Of a stretch of DNA of 27,060 bases, positions 11,079-20,330 are shown in pieces; position 1 is the stretch's first letter, and each line of letters opens with the position of its first letter. Source of the stretch: Carex sylvatica (lineage: Eukaryota; Streptophyta; Magnoliopsida; Poales; Cyperaceae). The position numbers and the translations under genes are program-made. The notes under the pieces are model-generated. The model was not told the DNA's origin. It made no database searches and worked only from the letters and a program-made list of their open reading frames with translations. The stretch covers positions 1 through 27,060 of the forward strand of contig CAXKVR010000837.1 in the NCBI GenBank assembly GCA_964058845.1. The letters run 5' to 3'.

Positions 11079-11416
11079 AAGGTGTGTTTTACTTCACGTT
11101 CGTATTCTCAATTCTAAAGTCCAAAAAGTTGATATGATCCGTTGAGCATGATATTCATATTAAAATGTGCTTAGAGAGTGGAGACCATATTTTACAAAAT
11201 TTTGAAATTAATTATTATTTTTTTATAAATTTTGAAAATCATTGTTTTTTATAATTAGTGATTTTCAAAAGTTCAAAGAAATATTAAATGTCTTTCAAAA
11301 AAATGTAAAATTTGGTCTCCAAGCACAATTTAATATGGAAATCATGTTGAACGGTTCGAATCAACTTTTTGAACTTTAAAATTGCAAATTATGAACGTGA
11401 AGTAAAACACACCCTT
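11079..11416. mobile_element. Long-arm foldback MITE (copy 1)
   Basis: The ends are AAGGTGTGTTTTACTTCACG and its near inverse CGTGAAGTAAAACACACCCTT, about 338 bp apart. Inverted similarity continues inward almost to the centre, through the AAAAAGTTGAT / ATCAACTTTTTGAACTTT blocks and GTGCTTAGAGAGTGGAGACC / GGTCTCCAAGCACA. The inner core (ATATTAA-ATGTGCTT-GAGACC-AAATTTTACA) is shared with the foldbacks at 11881-13619, so all belong to one superfamily. Flanking TACTTCA motifs on both sides (11054 and 11417) might be a degenerate target duplication, which I cannot confirm. Confidence 0.75.
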
Positions 11417-11436
11417 TACTTCAACAGCCTAGCTAA

Positions 11437-11492
<56 letters not shown>
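11437..11492. repeat. Compound (CT)n(AT)n microsatellite
   Basis: A CT dinucleotide run passes directly into an AT run of about 30 bp. A similar (CT)n(AT)n junction recurs at 13160-13192, next to another foldback. Confidence 0.95.
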
Positions 11493-11498
<6 letters not shown>

Positions 11499-11550
11499 TT
11501 TTTATGTTATTCACTATTATGAAAAAAAAGATATTCAATCTGTATCCGTA

Positions 11551-11731
11551 TCCGTATCTAGAGGTGAACTTAGATCAAAGCAATGGGATCAATTATATTG
11601 ACCCTCATTTTTAAAAAAAAAAATTATTTACCTATGATTTTTAATATAATTTAGAGTAAAATGTCATGGTATTGTAAAACTGATCTCCATTCTTCATAGT
11701 TCAAAAGTCTAATTCTTCTCATGTCCGTATC
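11551..11731. mobile_element. Decayed hAT MITE inserted in a TCCGTA hexamer repeat
   Basis: The element is 11559-11723 (165 bp), flanked by TCCGTATC at 11551-11558 and 11724-11731. Because the target is itself a (TCCGTA)n repeat, the duplication is suggestive, not proof. The interior matches the hAT MITE at 25865-26045: both carry GAGTAAAAT-TCATGGTATT, then a block ending CTCCATT, and TTGACCC nearby. The termini (TAGAGGTGAACTTAG and the inverse of CTAATTCTTCTCATG) are decayed forms of that element's CAGAGGCGGA ends. Confidence 0.6.
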
Positions 11732-11880
11732 CGTATCTGTATCCGTATCCATCTAATATCCGATCCATATCGAAAAAATAAAAGCGAATATAATTTTATC
11801 ACTATCTGATCTGCTTGCACTCTCAAGTTGAGTGGCTTGACCTCCTCCAACCTTTACTCAAAAAAATTATATATATATAT

Positions 11881-12782
11881 AGAGGTTGGCTACTATGCTT
11901 ATATAAGCATATCCCCACATATGCTTATAACTCAATTTTGTGTTTCCAATGTCCAAATGGTCGATCTGAACCGTTCATCTTGTTCTCCATATTAATATGT
12001 GCTTGGAAACTAAATTTTACATTTTTCTGAATTTGTTTACTATTTATTAAGCCACTTTGAAAATTATTAATCCAACGGTGGCTGCTGATTTTACTGTTTT
12101 GTGCAGCCACCGTTGGATCAGCGATTTTCAAAGTGGCTTAATAAATAGTAAAAAAATTCAGAAAAATGTAAAATTTAGTTTCCAAGCACATATTAATATG
12201 GAGAACAAGATGAACGGTTCAGATCGACCATTTGGACATTGGAAACACAAAAATGAGTTATAAGCATATCCCCACATATACTTATAACTCATTTTTGTGT
12301 TTTCAATATCTAAATGGTCGATCGGAACCGTTCATCTTGTTCTCCATATTAATATGTTCTTGGAGACTAAATTTTATATTTTTCTAAATTTCCACATATA
12401 CTTATAACTCATTTTTGTGTTTTCAATATCTAAATGGTCGATCGGAACCGTTCATCTTGTTCTCCATATTAATATGTTCTTGGAGACTAAATTTTATATT
12501 TTTCTAAATTTGTTTACTATTTATTAAGCCACTTTGAAAATCACTGATCCAACGGTGGCTTAACAAAACAGTAAAATCAGAAGCCACCGTTGGATCAGAG
12601 ATTTTCAAATTGGCTTAATAAATAGTAAAAAAATTCAGAAAAATATAAAATTTAGTCTCCAAGAACACATTAATATGGAGAACAAGATGAATGGTTCCGA
12701 TCGACCATTTGGACATTGAAAACACAAAAATGAGTTATAAGCATATGTGGGGATATGCTTATATAAGCATAGTAGCCAACTT
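11881..12782. mobile_element. Composite foldback element (copy 2) with internal rearrangement
   Basis: The left end AGAGGTTGGCTACTATGC and right end GCATAGTAGCCAACTT are inverted termini that follow an AT run. Within them are two hairpins in series. The first (11881 to about 12266) has arms around a CCAACGGTGGCTGC / GCAGCCACCGTTGG centre, but its right arm stops at GCATAT. It is followed by a 5'-truncated left arm that is exactly duplicated (12272-12511), then a second centre at 12549-12594 and a full right arm. The open frames here on both strands are mirror images of each other, as expected for inverted repeats, and are not genes. Confidence 0.8.
12272..12511. repeat. Exact 120-bp tandem duplication within foldback copy 2
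   Basis: 12272-12391 and 12392-12511 are identical as far as I can compare base by base. Each starts CCACATATACTTATAACTC and ends TTTTTCTAAATTT. The identity implies a very recent duplication or a sequence-assembly duplication. Confidence 0.9.
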
Positions 12783-12793
12783 CATATATATAT

Positions 12794-13160
12794 GAGTAAG
12801 TCTACCATACATTGCAATGCATAAGCACCTCTGTGCATTGGACTATAAATTACCATATTCAAAGTCCAAATGACCGATCCAAACCGTTCATCTTGTTCTC
12901 CATATTAATATGTGCTTGGAGACCAAATTTTACATTTTTTGGAATTTGTTTACTATTTATTAAGCCACATTGAAAATCACTGATCCAACGGTTACAGTAA
13001 AATCAAAAGGCACCGTTGGATCAGTGATTTTCAAAGTGACTTAATAAATAGTAAACAAATTCCAAAAACTATAAAATTTGGTCTCCAAGCACATATTAAA
13101 TCCGTGATTTATAGTCCAATGCACAGAGGTGCCTATGCATTGCAATGTATGGTAGACTTA

Positions 13161-13163
<3 letters not shown>
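12794..13163. mobile_element. Foldback MITE of a second terminal type (copy 3)
   Basis: This 370-bp element starts GAGTAAGTCTACCATACATT and ends with the inverse, AATGTATGGTAGACTTACTC. Terminal similarity extends about 57 bp, to ATTTATAGTCCAATGCACAG. Its termini differ from copies 2 and 4, but the core (CCGTTCATCTTGTTCTCCAT, then TATTTATTAAGCCAC and CCAACGGT around the centre) is the same. It is therefore a relative with exchanged ends, lying between the other two. Confidence 0.82.
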
Positions 13164-13192
<29 letters not shown>

Positions 13193-13193
<1 letters not shown>

Positions 13194-13619
13194 GAGGTTG
13201 GCTACTATGCTTATATAAGCATATCCCCACATATGCTTATAACTCATTTTTGTGTTTCCAATGTTCAAATGGTCGATCTGAACCGTTCATCTTGTTCTCC
13301 ATATTAATATGTGCTTGGAAACTAAATTTTACATTTTTATGAATTTTTTTACTATTTATTAAGCCACTTTGAAAATCGCTGATCCAATGGTGGCTGCACA
13401 AAACAGTAAAATCAGCAGCCACCGTTGGATTAGCGATTTTCAAAGTGGCTTAATAAATAGTAAAAAAATTCATAAAAATGTAAAATTTAGTTTCCAAGCA
13501 CATATTAATATGGAGAACAAGATGAACGGTTCAGATCAACCATTTGAACATTGGAAACACAAAAATGAGTTATAAGCATATGTGGGGATATGCTTATATA
13601 AGCATAGTAGCCAACCTCT
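13193..13619. mobile_element. Near-perfect foldback MITE (copy 4), about 205-bp arms
   Basis: The ends AGAGGTTGGCTACTATGC and GCATAGTAGCCAACCTCT are exact inverses, and the whole element folds on a short centre at about 13395-13415. Reading arm against arm I see only a few mismatches over roughly 205 bp, which marks it as the youngest foldback here. It sits between AT runs (13178-13192 and 13620-13632), consistent with insertion into TA-rich DNA. It is nearly identical in sequence to the outer parts of copy 2. Confidence 0.85.
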
Positions 13620-16600
13620 ATATATATATATATAAATAAAAAGACAGAGGGTGTAATTATGTTTTGAAGGCGGTATAAATTGGAAAAGATATAAATTTGG
13701 TGAAATAAATAAAGGCAAGAAGTTGGTGGCTGGTGCTACTAAAACCAATTGGTAAAGGTCTATACATCCACGAATCAGTTGATTCAAAGATAATGTTGTT
13801 ATATAAATTGTCACTTCTCAAGGGGCACGAAATTAGATTGAATTCCTCGTGGATAAGAGAGATTAATTAAAAATATAAAGATTTCCTCGGGAAGCTCTAA
13901 AAAATTTCCGGAATCGCCTTATGTTTTGAAAATTTTGCACTTTACCCCCTTCAATAATTAGCTGTGTGAGCCTACGGGCATTTCTGACAAAAAAAAAATG
14001 TGTGTAGGTGTAATTTAGGTCTCATGGTAATCTGAAGTTCTGAACTACCGTCCAATGTTTTTTAAAATTCGTAATCAGTTTGTTGTAGAAACCAAGTGAG
14101 CTGAGCAGAGCTGGGATTAGGGGCCGAGCTAGACCGAGTTGGTTCGTTTTAGCTCATTGAACTGAGTTTTAAAAATGAAATAAATTTTACAAATAATTAG
14201 AATTTAGCTGGACAACACAAGAAACACAATAATTCATACAAAGCGAGCTAGATTTAGCTCAAACACACTAATTCTAGACCGAGCCACTGACGAAATAGCT
14301 AATTTTGAGTTCAAGCTAGTAACAATCAAGCTATTAATGAGCAAGTCAGGGACTGATCCCAATTCCGAGCACGAGCACGAGCACGAACTGCGAGCTTTTT
14401 ACGAGTAATATCACTAATGGCACCTATAGAATCTTAAAAAAGAAAAGAAAAGAAAAGGAACTCCACCGAGTAAAACAACGATAGTTAGAGCCGATGCAAG
14501 TACTCTTCGAGTTTGCAAGTTGAGAAGATAAAGGGTGACTTATAAGCATAACTAAATGATGGGGCTATTTTGTGAAAAAATAAACACATGACTTGTTTCA
14601 CAACGGTGTGGACCCCACATTGGGTATATTTCCACCCACCGACAGTACTGATTTGTTTAATAATAATTCGTTCTTGGCTTTGGTAATAGAACAAGATACT
14701 GCGACAGGTCTTTGCATCATGGTTTTTCCAACTTTTCATCGAGTAAATTTGCTAACTGATCTACGAACAATAACTCAGAGAGAACATGAAGTAATATTTG
14801 GACATATATAGAAGACAGTGAATCTGAATCATTTCATTTTTTTATCAGGTCTATGACACAAATTTTCAACGAACATTTTGGCGTGAGATATGTGGATGCA
14901 AAATGTTGGCTCCACTTGTGCTGTACATTATCTATCCTTGCGGAGCATTCAATTCTCACCGAATTTTGCGTTGATACTTGATAGTCTACACCTATATTGA
15001 ACTGTTATTTATTGATTTTTAAGAGACCCGCTAACAATTGTTACCATTTTGAGCTGGACTTGCCCCAAATCTTATATAGCGATCATTATACAGCCATTGT
15101 TGTAGAGATTTCTAAAACTGTAATCATTAGTATTTTGATGATTTTCTTTGCAAACCGGATCAACCAACAAATTCATATATACTTTATTTTAGTTTAACAA
15201 TTTATACATAGTTTGTACTTAATACAAATTTAGTTGGTACTTGGTACTCGTTAATACACTAATGACATTTTATAAGTTCAAGAGTTCCCACTACAAATGC
15301 ATTATATTTATTAGTTTATAATTTATATCTTAACCAATTAAAATATTATTCTTAACAGGTGAAGGGTTGTAATTGGACAAATCAAGAGTTGATAATTTTT
15401 CTCTCCGTGTTTGTTTTTAGAATATGATACGAGCTTCATTAAATGAAAGACGTGTCAACATATTGAATGTGAAAATGGAATTAGAAAATCAAGATAAAAA
15501 GAGCTAAATAAATAGGTGTCGTGTAATTTCATAAAAAAAAATTGAGGAGGGCTAATAGTATTTATTTTGAAGTTAAGGTTGTGCTCTAGTGAAAGAAAAA
15601 TATTGCTCATTAAAGGGAAAGTACGGGAGAGGAGGGGAGAGACAACATACCGAATCTGACCGAGGTGGTTCCCCTGCTCCAGTAGAAGAAAATTAGAGAA
15701 GAAGGGGAGGAGAACGGAGGGGAGAGAAGGAATTTGCTATATAAATTTTTTCAAGTTCGTCACCTCCAAATCGGAATGTAGACATAGTAACAGACCTCTG
15801 ACTCCTTTCCCTTCTCGTTCGTTCCCTCTAGCTCTAAAGTTTATGGAGTACAACCTAAGAATTTTAAAGGATAAAAATGAAAATTTTGCATTTCATAGGG
15901 ACTTAGTTCCTTTCACTTGTGCTTAGTTATGAAAAATATATGCTAAAATTGTCGGTAGAAAAGCCCGAGCGAGCAAAAGCATGTGAAAAAAATATTTTCT
16001 TATTTTTTAAACTTACATTAAATTTGATTGAGCACATGTGTAATGCTATAGTTATAATTAATATTTATGTTAATTCAACTAAGTAGAATTTCTAATTTAC
16101 AAATTTTATACAGTTCTACAAGATATTTCACTATTTAAAAAATAAATTATTTTTAGCTAACAACCATATAGTAACAATTTTGTGAATTGAAAATAATTCA
16201 TAAATATTATTTTTTTCAGTATAGTACGTATATAATTTGAAAATAGTTTGTTGTTTTATGATACAAATAATTTATAAAAACATTATTTATTTAGTAACTA
16301 ATTAGAAGTTCCACAAAATTTATGAATAATGTAAGTATTATTTGGAAATGTTATTACCCCAATCTCTGGATTCCTTGACTCGCTACACGGTTAGATTATA
16401 TTGCACCTGCCACACAGAACTGGATTCAAGGGAGCCGAGCATAAGATGGGAGAACTAGGATTCCCCATTATGATGTTCCTCAAAAGCAATTTAAGTGCAT
16501 ACATTGACATTTCTCTCTGGGATCCGGAGATAATGTGCGCTTTTTTTAAGTGAGAGAGAAAAAAAACAAAAACAATTTGAATTCAGTTCACGAGATAAGC

Positions 16601-16850
16601 GAGTTGGAAGTGACTCGTGTTATAAATAAGCGAAATAAAATGAGCAATTAGTGAACAAGTTACGAGGTCGTAACCTTTTTTTGCAACCTACTATGATCTC
16701 AAATTCTCAATTCAATTCAACGTAGGATGTAACCAGGTTTCTATGTTTTGAAAGGGGACTCGAGCAAAGAAAAAACCCCAAAACCAATTCAGAAGAAAGT
16801 CCTGATCTTCGTATATTTCGACAATTCTCAGGGGTACTTTTGTCATCGAA
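13620..16850. other. Long intergenic region without a supported gene
   Basis: No convincing coding sequence in 3.2 kb. A stretch at about 14095-14400 is rich in GAGCTC-like words (GAGCTGAGC, CCGAGCTAGACCGAG, GAGCACGAGCACGAGCACGA) and resembles degenerate dispersed plant repeats, but I cannot define ends. A GA-rich segment lies at 15620-15735. Open frames at 14485-14811 and 14997-15197 show no family resemblance. Confidence 0.5.
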
Positions 16851-16852
16851 GC

Positions 16853-17075
16853 AAATAAAAGCGCTCTCCTCAGTCCTCACCAGTCACCACACTGCTTCTT
16901 CCCCCCGTGAACTCCTTTTATCGAGATCGAGAGAGAGAGAGAGACACTGAAAAAGTGAGAAAGCTCTGTTCCATTCTTCTCATTTCCCAATTTCATTTCT
17001 ACGTTGCTTCTACTTTTTAAACTTCATTTCTGAGATCATCCAATCAACCGCGCGAGTTCCACTTTTACTCTTCGG
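16853..17075 (+). promoter_or_regulatory. Probable core promoter and first leader exon of the SAC51-like gene
   Basis: AAATAAAAG at 16853-16861 is a plausible TATA-like element about 30 bp before a CT-rich initiation zone (16880-16910). It is followed by a GA repeat (16929-16943). The exon has no ATG and appears to end at a GG|GTTAGT donor (17076). The transcription start is inferred. Confidence 0.45.
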
Positions 17076-17341
17076 GTTAGTTATTAATGTCTTTTTCTTT
17101 TCTTTTTTCCTACAAGCTCAAGAGATCCGATCTGAAATGGGTTATCATTTGATTTGTTTGGATTAAGTTTAAGCAAGGTGATTGATATGTCCTCAAAATT
17201 TTTTTAAAAAAAAGTGCTTATTTAATGATGTTAGGTGTAATTTGGTCCTTAATTTAGTTCGATCAAATTAATGGTAAAGTTTCTTTGGCATTTCTGATAA
17301 AGTTTAAATTTTGTAATATAACGCGAGTCTCTTTTCTTCAG
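17076..17341 (+). other. Leader intron 1 of the SAC51-like gene (predicted)
   Basis: Donor GTTAGT at 17076 and acceptor TTTTCTTCAG ending at 17341 fit plant consensus. The segment is more AT-rich than its flanks. Removing it leaves a leader whose first ATG is at 17394. Confidence 0.55.
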
Positions 17342-17393
17342 GTAGATTGTGGTGGGAAAGGAAGAGCTTTCTTTGACAAAGACTTGTTGAGCT

Positions 17394-17471
17394 ATGCGGT
17401 GGTTTTCTCTTTCAGTTGACATCCTGCGCAAAGGAATTTCCTTGAACTTGTACTGCAGAGTTATCCTGTAA
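17394..17471 (+). CDS. 25-aa upstream ORF in the SAC51-like leader
   Basis: ATG at 17394 opens a 25-codon frame ending at TAA (peptide starts MRWFSLSVDILRK). It is the first ATG of the spliced leader and ends 299 nt before the conserved uORF. I do not recognise the peptide. Multiple uORFs are usual in this gene family, so a role in reducing initiation downstream is possible. Confidence 0.4.
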   Translation: MRWFSLSVDILRKGISLNLYCRVIL

Positions 17472-17770
17472 CTCCACTTCCCTCTCCTTGCTTCTTTCAA
17501 CTCTATCTAGTTACCTTTCACTGTCTTATTCCAGTTACAATCAATTCCAATCCCATTGTTCACAAATTAAGTTCAGGCCTTCCATTAGTGTTGGTTGATT
17601 TTAGGTTCCCTTCTTCTTCTTCCCATTACACAATTCCTTAATTTCCCATCACAAGTTTGCACCTTAATTCACACAATTTACACAACTGTCTTTGCTTATT
17701 TGTTTCTATAATTGTTTGGTTTGGTCAATTGACGAGGAGGGTATTAGAAAAGGGGGAGAAAGAGAGTAGA

Positions 17771-18322
17771 ATGGTGTGGCAAGCAGCAGCTAAAACAAGG
17801 TTTCGAGAATTAAAACACGAGACTGGAATTTACGGTGGTGCTCCCATAATTGTCAGGACCATTGCTTGCTTTCAACCCCTTCAGGATTGCCAGGTAATTT
17901 ATCATTGATCTAAAACAGCAAAAAAGGAAAATATGTTTGGATTTTACATTTTTTTTATACAAGTAATGTGATACCATAATGTCAGTGGTGTATCTGTCAA
18001 AATCGCCATGATAAAATACTAGTGTGCACTGACTGGTATGGCTGGAAATTGGTTCTAGAATATATTTAGTATTTAATATAAGTTATTTTTGTGATTTGTC
18101 TTTCATTGGGCATTTGAATCCATTGAATGTTTAATCATAAGTATATATGTCCAGGTTCATTACTGATAAATACTGCTGTCCCCGGTATTTTTACCATGTG
18201 TTAACTTAAACCTTTTCATTCCCCTAATCATCCATCTATTTTAATTGCAAAATTATTTATTTCCTTCTAAATTTAATTTGTAGGCTGAGTACTTCCGGCA
18301 TCTCCTCAAACCCGTGACGTAG
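17771..18322 (+). CDS. Conserved SAC51-type upstream ORF, 53 aa, split by an intron
   Basis: Exons 17771-17893 (41 codons) and 18284-18322 (12 codons plus TAG) join in phase 0 across a GT-AG intron (17894-18283). The peptide starts MVWQAAAKTRFRELKHE, contains IACFQPLQDCQ and ends AEYFRHLLKPVT. This is the conserved peptide uORF found upstream of the SAC51 family of HLH genes. In Arabidopsis it represses translation of the main ORF, and thermospermine relieves the repression. The C-terminal block is, from memory, the most conserved part. It ends 208 nt of genomic sequence before the main ATG, or about 111 nt if leader intron 3 is removed. Retaining the intron would instead end the peptide after VIYH (TGA at 17906-17908). 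Confidence 0.93.
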
Positions 18323-18387
18323 ATCAGCCCCCCCTGTTAAACTCTTCCACTATTTTCATAACATCTTGCTATAAGCAAATTCATCTG

Positions 18388-18484
18388 GTACGGATGTTGT
18401 CTCTAATTACATTGTTGATTTTACAATCTGAGCCATTTTTTTTATTCCTTTCCAATTTAGATGCTATTTTGATCCATATTTCAG
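18388..18484 (+). other. Leader intron 3 of the SAC51-like gene (predicted), hides upstream ATGs
   Basis: Donor TG|GTACGG (18388) and a strong acceptor with long T-rich tract, CATATTTCAG ending at 18484, define a 97-nt intron. It removes ATGs at 18394 and about 18461. The frame from 18394 runs to 18681 and would overlap the main start codon in another frame. After removal no ATG lies between the conserved uORF and 18531. Confidence 0.55.
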
Positions 18485-18530
18485 GTTGCTTCCTTGGCTT
18501 TCTCGAGAATCTTAATTTCCAAAAATCTGT

Positions 18531-19379
18531 ATGGAGAGAGATTTCCTTCCTGGTTGCAATGCACCCAATTTGCAGTGGGAATACGCCAGCAACTTCACTC
18601 CGCCTCTTATTCCACAGAATGGTGCTTCTGTGCTATTGCCAATTTATGGCGACCAATACGGGTATTCCGCTGCTACCCTAAATGGATACATTCCTTTTGC
18701 AGGATTTCAACCCTTTGAATTGTACCCTAGCGGGCAATGCTACAACCTGCCTCCTAGTCCCTTGTATAATCTACCGACAGCTGTTAATTATCCCTCCCAA
18801 ACAGTGAACATGGATCCAGATCCAGTCAATCCAGTATGGGATGTACCAGTCAGTAACCAAACCAATGTGAATGGTACGGTTGATGGTACTGAAAGTGAGA
18901 TGCATGAAGATACTGAGGAGATTGATGCGCTTCTTTATTCAGATTCTGATGAGTATATAATAGAAGAGGAGCCCAGCACTGGACAGTCTCCAATGAAGTT
19001 CATAACTGGAGAAGAGGTAGCGAGTACGACCATACATGCTAAGAAACGGCGGCTCGGCATCGATCTAGATGCATCCCTTATTGACACTGCCACCTCAGCT
19101 AAAGATTGTGATTTCAACAACAACAATAACGTTTTGGATTGTAGTGATGCAGAGTCCAGCTGCGTGGGTGGTGGTGAAGAGAGAGAAAGTGAAGGAATCA
19201 GTGAGAAATCAGATTGCATAGACATGAATTTGAAGAGAAAGAAAATTCAAGAGACTGTATGTTTGTTAAGGCGAATTATACCAGGAGGAAAGGGAAAAGA
19301 TGCAGCCACTATCTTAGATGAAGCTATTAGTTATCTAAAATCTCTAAAATTGAAGGCTAAGGTTTTGGGTAATTTTTAG
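18531..19379 (+). CDS. SAC51-like: SAC51-like atypical bHLH transcription regulator
   Basis: A single exon of 282 codons from ATG 18531 to TAG 19377-19379. The N-terminal two thirds are low-complexity and rich in Pro, Tyr and Asn. A central acidic block (about residues 122-151: DGTESEMHEDTEEIDALLYS then DSDEYIIEEE) matches the SAC51 family. An HLH region spans about residues 234-279: KRKKIQETVCLLRRIIPGG, loop, then DAATILDEAISYLKSLKLK. The basic half lacks the His-Glu-Arg pattern needed for E-box binding, so it probably acts by dimerising. In Arabidopsis SAC51 and its relatives (bHLH142-145) are thermospermine-responsive and restrain xylem differentiation through interaction with the LHW-type bHLH. 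The start is set by the conserved uORF upstream and by the absence of an earlier in-frame ATG. At 282 aa it is shorter than SAC51 itself; I cannot tell which paralogue it is. Confidence 0.92.
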   Translation: MERDFLPGCNAPNLQWEYASNFTPPLIPQNGASVLLPIYGDQYGYSAATLNGYIPFAGFQPFELYPSGQCYNLPPSPLYNLPTAVNYPSQTVNMDPDPVNPVWDVPVSNQTNVNGTVDGTESEMHEDTEEIDALLYSDSDEYIIEEEPSTGQSPMKFITGEEVASTTIHAKKRRLGIDLDASLIDTATSAKDCDFNNNNNVLDCSDAESSCVGGGEERESEGISEKSDCIDMNLKRKKIQETVCLLRRIIPGGKGKDAATILDEAISYLKSLKLKAKVLGNF

Positions 19380-19632
19380 ATTATACAAGGTTCAAGTTGC
19401 AAAAATGATTTAAAAAAGCCGAGGTGATTTCTTTCATACCAAGTACTTGGTGAGATTTCTTTGGGATTGTAATGATAGTTCAATAAAAAAGGTGGTAAGC
19501 AGTTAAGGTGGGTTTGTGTTTACTTTTGCGTTGATTTACCTATGCTTTCAAAGAAGAAAGAGATAGGTGGGAGATATTAGTGGGGGTCTTGACCTCCTTT
19601 TTGACGCAGTGAGCATGATATAAAGGGAATGC
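19380..19632 (+). other. 3' UTR of the SAC51-like gene with polyadenylation signal
   Basis: AATAAA at 19482-19487, about 100 nt after the stop, is a good candidate near-upstream element. GT-rich DNA follows (19495-19520). The extent of the UTR is inferred. Confidence 0.5.
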
Positions 19633-19830
19633 TATCTTCTGCGGAGTTTTTTCGTACGGAGCTGCGAGGAGTTTTTAATTTGGTCTATTTGTTTTGATCG
19701 GACAGATCAGATCAGATCTCAAAAGAACAATTCTCTCTGTTATGGTTCGTCCGATCGAAAACGAACGGACCAGATAAAAAGAACCGCATAGCTTCACACA
19801 GCTCCGCACGGAAAAACTCCGCAGAAGATA
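19633..19830. mobile_element. MITE with 32-bp inverted repeats, TCTTCTGCGG type, TA-flanked
   Basis: The element is 19635-19828 (194 bp), with TA on both sides. Left end TCTTCTGCGGAGTTTTTTCG and right end CGGAAAAACTCCGCAGAAGA are inverted repeats extending to the CGGAGCTG / CAGCTCCG block. The interior has GATCGGACAGATCAGATCAG and the partial inverse TTCGTCCGATCGAAAACGAA. The outermost TCYTCTGC matches the MITEs at 8692 and 20333, so they may use related transposases. It lies about 150 bp past the polyadenylation signal of the SAC51-like gene. Confidence 0.82.
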
Positions 19831-20330
19831 ATCTCCCGATATAAAGAGGGTATTAATTGTGGTAAGCTACTAAACTTTAGTAGGAGGCTATTCCCCTTTC
19901 ATGATTTGGTTTTCAGCAGCTTGTGTGAGGTTTCTGTGCCCCTCTCTACCTATGCATGGATGTGCATATGTATATATACATATATCATTATCCATGCATA
20001 AATTTCATGGATATGCTATTTATATTATATGAAATCTTTTTATTAATGATTTAATGTCTTATTTTATTTGTATGGATGCACGAATACTTGTGTTATTGTC
20101 GGCGTCAATGAAATGATGTTATACTGCTCCTGTTGCTCTTCTGCTGTTATCATAATCTCCATCTTATTATCATTTGATTTTATTTATTTAAGGATATTTT
20201 ATATTGACCATAATTTTAACAACAGCGATAATTGATGATCAAACCATTATTAAAATAAAATTATAATTTTTTTATAGTTTAGATATGTTGTGTACCAATT
20301 ACCAAATGCATAAACAAGATATTTTGAACA

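Noticed and set aside
11925..13575. Several 67-71-codon frames (MKIADPTVAA... and similar) on both strands
   Set aside because: They are mirror images produced by the foldback arms; the same peptide appears on opposite strands, as inverted repeats require. They are not genes.
14095..14400. GAGCTC-rich segment as a transposon
   Set aside because: It looks like degenerate dispersed repeat DNA, but I could not find paired ends or a target duplication.
18394..18681. 95-codon frame overlapping the SAC51-like start
   Set aside because: Its ATG lies inside a likely leader intron and the remainder is the main ORF read in another frame. Kept only as a regulatory observation.
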